Positions 1 to 6,900 of a DNA stretch of 64,000 nucleotides are shown here, piece by piece. The stretch comes from Selenomonas sp. (lineage in GTDB: Bacteria > Bacillota > Negativicutes > Selenomonadales > Selenomonadaceae): assembly GCF_022771645.1 (NCBI RefSeq), contig NZ_JALFCU010000080.1, forward strand, positions 33,496-97,495. Direction: 5' to 3'. The notes beneath the pieces are model-generated. The model was not told where the DNA came from. It did no database searches and worked only from the letters and a program-made list of their open reading frames with translations. The position numbers and the translations under genes were made by a program. The stretch's first letter is position 1. Each line of letters starts with the position of its first letter.

Positions 1-257
1 ACGTGACATATACAGCAGCCTTCCCCTCAGGGGAAGGGGGACCGCGAAGCGGTGGAAAGGGTCCCCTGTAGGTTTGATGAGTCCGTACGAATGAACTTTC
101 GCGGGTGCGCGCACGAAAAGTTACAAGTGCGTGCGCGCACCGGCGACATCAAACAGCCTGCGAGTTCATAGGCCGTGCAAGCGACCCGCTCCTGGCGCTG
201 CGCTCCGCTCCGCGCCTGTCCTCTCCCAGAGGGAGAGGCTGCTGGATTTGTAACGCT
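1..257 (+). repeat. Structured intergenic repeat, copy A (MITE-like)
   Basis: About 250 bp matching 10668-10940, which lies in the opposite orientation. The core is bounded by CAGCAGCC (13-20) and its complement GGCTGCTG (237-244). Inside are four short perfect hairpins: a CCTTCCCC/GGGGAAGG stem, an ACCGC/GCGGT stem, a long GTGCGCGCAC-type stem near 103-160, and a CTCTCCC/GGGAGAG stem near 220-238. No ORF with sensible codon use is seen. The left end touches the window edge, so it may be incomplete. It resembles a non-autonomous mobile element or a REP-type element; this is inference. Confidence 0.75.
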
Positions 258-304
258 TCGCAACAGATGAAAATATTTGAATAAATGTAACAGTCTCTTT
301 TCTT

Positions 305-1114
305 TTAGTCCGCATGCCGCTCTCTGCAGATGCCGCGCTCGGCGACGCGCAGGAAGCGCAGGAAATGCTCGATCTCTTCGCACGAGTCGACTTCCTGCTC
401 GATGACGGCAATGGCCTGGGCGAGCGAGAGGCCGGAGCGGTAGAGGATCTTGTACGCCTGCTTGATGCGGCGGCGCGACTCGAGCGGGATGCCGGCGCGC
501 GAGATGCCGACGCTGTTGAGGCCGACGGCTTTCGCCGGATGGCCGTCGACGATCGTGTACGGCACGACGTCCTGCGTGAGCTTCGACATGCCGCCGACCA
601 TGGCATTGCGGCCGATCTTGACGAACTGGTGGACGCCCGCCATACCGCCGATGACGGCGCGGTCTTCGACGACGGCGTGGCCCGCGAGGCTCGCGAGGTT
701 CGACATGATGACGTTGTTGCCGACGACGCAGTTGTGCGCGACGTGCGTCAGCGCCATGAGCAGGCAGTCGTTGCCGATGCGTGTCTCCTCACCTTCGCCC
801 GTCGCACGGTGCACGGTCGCGCCTTCGCGGATCGTCGTGCGGTCGCCGATGAACGTGTAGCTCTTCTCGCCTTTGAACTTCAAATCCTGCGGCTCTTCGC
901 CGATGGACGCGCCCTGGAAAATCTTGCAGTCGCGGCCGATCTGCGTCCAGCCCGTGATGACGACGTGCGGGCCGATCTTCGTCCCCTCGCCGATCTCAAC
1001 GTTCTCGCCGATGACGGAATACGGGCCGATCTCAACGTTTTTCGCGATGCGCGCGCCCGGAGCGACGACCGCCGTGTCGTGGATATATGCAAGCACTTTG
1101 TTTTCTGCGCTCAT
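305..1114 (-). CDS. lpxA: Acyl-ACP--UDP-N-acetylglucosamine O-acyltransferase (LpxA)
   Basis: First committed acyl transfer of lipid A synthesis: moves a 3-hydroxyacyl chain from ACP to UDP-GlcNAc in the cytoplasm. The 269-residue product shows the left-handed beta-helix hexapeptide repeats in its N-terminal two thirds (GARIAKNVEIGPYSVIG and similar rungs), the catalytic-histidine segment THVAHNC, and the helical C-terminal domain. Length is normal for LpxA. I chose the ATG at 1114 because AGGAG lies about 9 nt upstream; a TTG three codons earlier abuts that Shine-Dalgarno. It is the distal gene of an lpxC-fabZ-lpxA run and is direct evidence for an outer membrane. Confidence 0.96.
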   Translation of the reverse strand: MSAENKVLAYIHDTAVVAPGARIAKNVEIGPYSVIGENVEIGEGTKIGPHVVITGWTQIGRDCKIFQGASIGEEPQDLKFKGEKSYTFIGDRTTIREGATVHRATGEGEETRIGNDCLLMALTHVAHNCVVGNNVIMSNLASLAGHAVVEDRAVIGGMAGVHQFVKIGRNAMVGGMSKLTQDVVPYTIVDGHPAKAVGLNSVGISRAGIPLESRRRIKQAYKILYRSGLSLAQAIAVIEQEVDSCEEIEHFLRFLRVAERGICRERHAD

Positions 1115-1320
1115 ATGTTCCAACTCCTAACTACCTATCGTGAGCCTGCGGCCATGCCGGAGGCGTTCTTTTTCTTTGCTCTGTCTTTCCCATATACTCC
1201 CCGATTGAACCTATTTCTTGGTACACGATTTGACGGCAAAATCAGGCGTTTTCCGAGTGGAACAAAGATTTTCTTCTCTATCCTGCAATATGTCAGCTGT
1301 TTTCGCGATTTCTCGCGGGA
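1115..1320. other. Intergenic spacer between fabZ and lpxA
   Basis: About 200 bp without a coding region that I would support. I see no strong hairpin followed by a U-run and no convincing consensus promoter, so lpxA may be read through from fabZ or have a weak promoter of its own. Confidence 0.4.
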
Positions 1321-1761
1321 TTACATATCGTCCTGTTCTTTCAGGGCAAACTTGAAGTCCGCTGAGGCGACGAGCTGGTCCTTGACGTAGCCGTCGGCGT
1401 GCAGCACGCCGAAGTTGCCGCGCACGCGTACGATCTCGGCTTTCGTCACGAGCTGGTCGCCTGGGATGACGGGATGCTTGAACTTCACATGCTCCATGCC
1501 GCCGAACAGCGCGATCTTGCCGCGGTGCTCCTCGGGATACAGCATCGCGACGCCGCCGACCTGCGCCATGGCCTCAAGAATGAGGACGCCCGGCATGATG
1601 GGATGGCCAGGGAAATGACCCTGAAACTGCGGCTCGATCATCGTGATGTTCTTGATGCCCGTCGCGGAATGGAACGGGTCGATCTCGAGGATGCGGTCGA
1701 CGAGCAGCATCGGCGGGCGATGCGGCAGGATCTTCATGATTTCATTGATGTCTAATTCCAT
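1321..1761 (-). CDS. fabZ: 3-hydroxyacyl-ACP dehydratase (FabZ)
   Basis: Dehydrates beta-hydroxyacyl-ACP in type II fatty acid synthesis; it competes with the lipid A pathway for the hydroxyacyl-ACP that LpxA and LpxD use. The 146-residue hot-dog-fold protein begins MELDINEIMKILPHRPPML and contains HFPGHPIMPGVLILEAMAQ, which carries the catalytic His and Glu of the family. Length is typical. It sits between lpxC and lpxA, the usual lipid A context. A possible Shine-Dalgarno (AAGGAAGAAGGA) precedes the ATG. Confidence 0.96.
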   Translation of the reverse strand: MELDINEIMKILPHRPPMLLVDRILEIDPFHSATGIKNITMIEPQFQGHFPGHPIMPGVLILEAMAQVGGVAMLYPEEHRGKIALFGGMEHVKFKHPVIPGDQLVTKAEIVRVRGNFGVLHADGYVKDQLVASADFKFALKEQDDM

Positions 1762-1781
1762 GATGGTGTTCCTTCTTCCTT

Positions 1782-1844
1782 AAGACAGCCGTTAGCGCTT
1801 CAGCGCTTACGGATGTCTTAGCCATTTGCCGCAAGGCAAATAGC
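1782..1844 (-). other. Two stable hairpins between lpxC and fabZ
   Basis: Positions 1782-1819 form a long stem (AAGACA..CCGT..AGCGCT with its complement) and 1821-1844 a second stem (ATTTGCC/GGCAAAT). Neither is followed by a U-run on the minus strand, so they are not ordinary terminators. They could be mRNA processing or stability elements in the lpxC-fabZ transcript. Function is inferred only from position. Confidence 0.5.
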
Positions 1845-1893
1845 TTCCTTATTCCGTACGCGCACGGCGTTACGACCCAAGCACTTATTTTTT

Positions 1894-2760
1894 TTAACAG
1901 CCGCAGCCGTCTAAAATCTGTTTTGCGAGCGCCGTGTTCAGCGCGTGGCCGGAGGCCGCTGCGATGATATGGCCTCTTATGATGCCAGCGAGGCGCAGGT
2001 CGCCGATGACGTCGACGATCTTGTGGCGCACGAGCTCATCATCGAAGTGGAGCGGGTTCAGCCAGCCGTCGTCATTGTAGACGATGACGTTTTCGATGCT
2101 GCCGCCGAGGCCTAGCCCCATCTTGCGCAGCTGCTCGATCTCTTTCTCGTACGCGATGGTGCGTGCCGGGGCGATTTCTTTTTTGTAGAGCTCCGGCGTG
2201 ATCTCGAAGTTCTCGTACTGGATGCCGATGAGGCGGTGCGGGTTCACGGACGTGAAGCTCACGCGGAAGCCGTCGTACGGCACAGCCATGACGAAGCGCT
2301 CGTGCTGGTCGTCGTCGATGCGGTAGACGCGGTCGATGACGATCTCTTTGCGCGGCGCGTCGAGCTCCTGGATGCCTGCGCGCTCGATGAGCTCAAAGAA
2401 CACGAGCGATGCGCCGTCGGCAACGGGAGGCTCCTCGGAATCGAGCCGCACCTCGCAGTTGTCGATGGAGAGCGCATGGAGCGCGCTCATGAGGTGCTCG
2501 ATCGTGAAGAACTCGATGCCGTCCGCGCCAATCGTCGTCGCGCGAAGCGTCGACGTCACGCGGTCCGCCCGCGCTTCGACGCGCGGCTCGCCGTCCATGT
2601 CCGTGCGCACGAACACGATGCCCGTGTCCGCGGCCGCCGGCCGCAGTTCCATATGCACCTCGCGCCCCGAATGCAGCCCGACGCCAGAAAACGTGACGGC
2701 CTTTGCCAGCGTTGTCTGTTGGCTCAAAAAACGTCCCTCCCTCAATTCCGATTCATTCAT
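1894..2760 (-). CDS. lpxC: UDP-3-O-acyl-N-acetylglucosamine deacetylase (LpxC)
   Basis: Zn-dependent deacetylase, the committed step of lipid A synthesis. The 288-residue product shows the family zinc ligands in FFTIEHLMSAL (first His) and HKIVDVIGDL (second His plus Asp), and the catalytic His in AASGHALNTAL. The N-terminal QTTLAKAVTFSGVGLHSG is the canonical LpxC start. It is upstream of fabZ and lpxA in transcription order. The unknown two-gene unit 2827-9627 lies immediately upstream on the same strand, 66 bp away, with no clear terminator between, so readthrough is possible. Confidence 0.96.
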   Translation of the reverse strand: MNESELREGRFLSQQTTLAKAVTFSGVGLHSGREVHMELRPAAADTGIVFVRTDMDGEPRVEARADRVTSTLRATTIGADGIEFFTIEHLMSALHALSIDNCEVRLDSEEPPVADGASLVFFELIERAGIQELDAPRKEIVIDRVYRIDDDQHERFVMAVPYDGFRVSFTSVNPHRLIGIQYENFEITPELYKKEIAPARTIAYEKEIEQLRKMGLGLGGSIENVIVYNDDGWLNPLHFDDELVRHKIVDVIGDLRLAGIIRGHIIAAASGHALNTALAKQILDGCGC

Positions 2761-2826
2761 AGCTTTTTTATCATACTACAAAAAGGGAAGCGCGGTCAAC
2801 CTGCGGCCCCGCTTCCCCGGAAAAGC

Positions 2827-3924
2827 TCATCCGTCCGCGAGCGGATAATCGTAAAGCGGCTCGATGTCGCTGAGCGCGAGCGGATGGATGTGCGCCAGCG
2901 TGTTGCGCGCTTCGCGGAAACGCTCGAGGCTCTCGCGCTCGCGCTCGCTCATGCGGAAGCGTGACCGGTAAGAGTAAATCGTGCCGAGCTCGAGGTCGCG
3001 CCCGTCCTCGATTTTCTCGTGGTTGCCGTTGTAGATGGTCTCGACGGCCACGAGGCGCGCGGCTTCGTCCTGGTGACGCTCGAGGAACGCGATGCGCTGC
3101 GCCTCGAGATAGGGAAAGACCGTCTTGATCTGCGCTGTCCAGATGCGGCGCGCGACGTCGCCGGCGGGCGCCGGGAACGCGCTGCCGTCGCTGCGCGCCG
3201 TGTCCTGCAGGACGCGGGCGAGCGTCTCCTCCGGCGCGTGGTACAGGCTGTCCGCCGTACGCAGGAGCGCGGCGCCGAGCTCGACATCGCCGCCCGAGAC
3301 GCTCGTCGCGAGTTCGGCGAGGTACGGGCGCAGCCGCTCTTTCGCCGGGCTGCCGGAGAGCTGCGCGTTGCGGGCGCGGACGCTGTGGAAGAGGTGGACG
3401 TCGTAGCGCGTGACGTCATCGTCATAGGAAAACGTGCGGACCGCCTTGCTGCGGGGCGGCGTGCCGTCCGCCATCTCGAACAGGCAGATGGCGCCCGCCC
3501 GCCCGCCGCACGCGCGCTGGTAATCCGAGAGGAAATCCAGCCACGCTTTGAGCTGCGCGCGCGTGACGCCCGTGAACCAGAACGTGCGGTTCGGCAGGGT
3601 CGTGTCCTCGAGCCCCGCGAGGAATTCCGCATAGTGGCGCCCGTGGCGATAGGCGCGCGCCAGGCTGCCCTTGCAGCATTTTTCCAAAAGGCAGGCGCCG
3701 ATGTCTTCGACGTCGGCGGCGTCCACCATGACGATGAGCCGGTTCGGGTCGCCGCTGTCGATGCGGTCGCACAGGAAGCGGCGGAACGCCGCATGCCACG
3801 GCAAGTGCTCCGGCACCTGGAGGACGACGGAGCGCTGGTCGAGGACGGTTTCCACGACCGCACGCGCAAAGCCGGCAGGCGACGAGACGTGCTGCCACCA
3901 GAGTTCTTCATCGGTGTATTCCAT
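2827..3924 (-). CDS. Unknown 365-residue protein, partner of the giant ATPase
   Basis: I do not recognise the family. The acidic N-terminal ~45 residues contain paired tryptophans (EELWWQH) and lead into an alpha/beta region with hydrophobic strands (RSVVLQVPEHL near 31, RLIVMVDAADVEDI near 62, TFWFTGVTR near 116, GAICLFEM near 143). This resembles a P-loop or Rossmann core, but no Walker A motif is visible. The C-terminal half is helical and charged and ends near an ETIYNGNHEKIEDGRDLE segment. It starts 12 nt after the ATPase gene ends, so the two are almost certainly co-transcribed and probably form a complex. No signal peptide or membrane segment is visible. Function is unknown; a regulatory subunit or a degenerate NTPase are possibilities. 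Confidence 0.75.
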   Translation of the reverse strand: MEYTDEELWWQHVSSPAGFARAVVETVLDQRSVVLQVPEHLPWHAAFRRFLCDRIDSGDPNRLIVMVDAADVEDIGACLLEKCCKGSLARAYRHGRHYAEFLAGLEDTTLPNRTFWFTGVTRAQLKAWLDFLSDYQRACGGRAGAICLFEMADGTPPRSKAVRTFSYDDDVTRYDVHLFHSVRARNAQLSGSPAKERLRPYLAELATSVSGGDVELGAALLRTADSLYHAPEETLARVLQDTARSDGSAFPAPAGDVARRIWTAQIKTVFPYLEAQRIAFLERHQDEAARLVAVETIYNGNHEKIEDGRDLELGTIYSYRSRFRMSERERESLERFREARNTLAHIHPLALSDIEPLYDYPLADG

Positions 3925-3936
3925 CCCGGCGCCTCC

Positions 3937-6900
3937 TCATTCCATGTAGTCTTCGAGCTCGTTCTCGACGACGTTCTTCCGCCCCATGAGGTGGAAGAAC
4001 GACTGGCGGCTGAAGACGTAGCTACCGTCGGCGCCCTTGCGCAGGACGTTGAGGTCGCAGAGCTCGTCCATGAAGGCCTGGAGCTTCTGCACGGTGAGCG
4101 CGCGGATCTGCACGACGTTGTACGCTTCGGCGGTCGCGTGGAGCTCGTCCGGACGGTAACCGCGGATGCCTTCGTTGTAGTAGAGGAACGCCAGCAGGAG
4201 CGCGATGATCATGTAGTAGTTGTCGTTGTCGAGGCCGAGCGTGATGCGGAACTTGTTGCGGACTTCCCATTTGAACTCCTCGTCGCCGAGGACGTCCATG
4301 ATGTGCTGCTCTTCGACGTAATAGATGGGCGCCTTGCCCTCCCCATAGTAATCGAGGCTTTCGCCGCACAGGGTGTCGACGAGCTTCTTGCAGTAGAGCT
4401 GGATGAGCCCCGGGAAATAGTTCGCCTGTGCGAGGATGAGAGCGATGTAGTTCTCCGGATTCTTCTTCGTGCGGCCGCCCGGGCGCTGCGCGAAGCGGAT
4501 GCCGAGGTAGTAGAGCGGCCACTCGAGGAGCTCGCGCGCCTCGCCGACGTGGAACGGCTTCACCGTGATGGACGAGAGGTGCGCGAGGCCGCTGTTGCTG
4601 CGCAGGGCATCGTCGCGGTAGAAGCGGACGATGTCGTGCAGGCCAGCGATGACGAATTTGAAATGGACGTTCTCGTCGCCTTGGAGCTCCTTGAGTGCAT
4701 TGAGGGGCTTGTAGCCCTCGTCCTTGCAGTGCTCGATGAAGATGTCGGCTTCGTCGAGCATGAGCAGGAAGTAGTAGATGCGGTTCGTCGGCTCGCGCAG
4801 GCGCGCGGAGATCCGATCGACAAGTTGCTGCCAGTCCCGCACCTCAAACGCCGTCTTGAAGAAGTGCTCTTCGTTGAGCTTCTTGCAGACGCGCTCCGCA
4901 GCCCCTTCGGTGTCCTGATCCTGGATATTGACGACGATCGCGCGGTTCACCGTGTTGCGGTCGACCTTCTGGTAGTTGATGTCGTTCGCCGCCATGCGGA
5001 GGATGGCGGACTTGCCGAGCTGGCGGCCGCCGTAGATGATGTTCGGCCCCTTCGGATCCTCGATGTCCGCGAGCTCTTTCTTGCGACCCATGAACATCTC
5101 GGGCGGCATGGAGTTGACGGCGTCCGGCACGTACGGCTGGTAGTAGCAGAACGGCATGATGAGCATCATGAGGCGGCGGTTCACGTCCGTCTCGTCGTAG
5201 TGGCGGAACAGGTAGTACGTGACGACGCGGTCGATGATGGCAAATGTCGTATTGAGGCAGGCTTTCTTGATCTTGCGCGCGTAGCGGCGGAGCGTCGCGA
5301 TCTTCAGCGCGTAGTCGAGGAAGACGATGGTCGGCTTGCTCGCGCCGCCGATCTTCGCGACGGTGTTGACGAGGCCCTCGTCCTTGTACTCGCCGAAGAG
5401 GCAGACGACGCGGAAGCTGTTGTCCCCGCCCTGCGCCTGCGAGCCGAACGCGGCGATCGGGTGGATGTAGCGGGACTTGCTGTGGTTCAGGGGATCCTTG
5501 AGCTTCACGTTGAACGCGAACTTCGTGCGGCCCGTGACGGCGAGCCTGTCCTCCTCGCTCTCGACGTCCAGCTCCTCGACGGATGCGACGTCCCAGCCGA
5601 GCGCGTGCAGGAGGTTCTTCATGCGCTCGCCGTCCATCGGGTTCTTCAGCCAGTTTTCCTTGATTTCCTGGCGGCCGCGCTCGACTTTCGGCGAGCCCTT
5701 GCCCGAGCGGCTCTCGAGCAGCCGCTTGAACGAGCGGCTGTTGTTGATGACGGTGTAGTTGTCTTCGTATTCGCGCAGGTAGTTCGCGAGGTGGTCGGCT
5801 TCGCCTTTCGGCAGCTCGATGCCGCCCGTGTCGATGTCGCCCTCGGCCCAGCGGCGGAGGTCGTCCTGCGCGACGGTGTAGTTCTGGTCGTCGATGGCGT
5901 CCTGGATGGAAAGGAGGAACTTCGCGTGGCGCTCGTCGAGGTCGCCTGCGCGGAGGCGCTCGACCTCTTCCTGCAGGCGCTCGCCATGCGCGGTCGCCGC
6001 CTGCTCGATCTCGCGGCGGAACGCGGCGTCCGCGCGGCGGAACGCGCCGTAGTTGCGCGTTGCCTCGGCATAGCTGCGGCAGTCTTCCGCGAGGCGCAGG
6101 TAGTCTTCTTTCTTGATTTCGCCATCGCCGCGCTCATCCACGTCGCCGACGGCATCCTCCAGCGCACCGCAGCACTGCTTATACTCCAGGTAGTTCTTGA
6201 ATTTCTCGAACGCTTCGTCGAGCCCTTCGCCCGCGCGCCGGCTGTCTTCCTCGATGATGTGCCGCTCCTTGGCGAGCGGCGACGTGCCCGTGAGGATCTG
6301 CAGGCGCGCGTCGATGAGCCCGAGCGTCTGATAATCGTCCGCCGCCTCCGAGCGCGGATCGAGGAGCGCGTCAAGGCGCGCCGAAAGCGCAGCGGCGGCG
6401 TCCGCCGGGCGCTCCGCCGCCGCATAGGCGCGCAGCGCAGCGAGATATTTCTGGCGGGGCGCGCGGATATGCCAGAACGCACGGAAGTCCGGCAGGTAGT
6501 CCTGATCCAGCAGGAGCTCCGTCGCGGACAGGAAGCCGTCGTAGAACATGCGCGGACGGCTGGCCTCCGGCGCGCCGTCCATGCGGAAGGCAATCTCTGC
6601 GAGCGCCCTGCGCAGGACGCGCAGGCCGGCTTCCAGGACGGGGTCGCCCTCGGCTGCGAGCGCGGCATCCGCCTCGTCGAGCGCTTCATGCACCTGCTTG
6701 CGGAGAGCCTCCAGCGCCGCGTCGCGGTCTTCCTGCGGCGCGATGGTATCCGCTGCGGTCAGCTCGAGCCAGCGGCGCAGGATGTCCGTGCTCTTCGTGA
6801 GGTCGCTCAGGAGGCCTTGGCCGAGCGCGCCCTTGATGCGCTCCGTCTTCTTGTCCACCTTGCTCGACGTGCGGTCCCAGGCGGCATTGATGTATTCCTT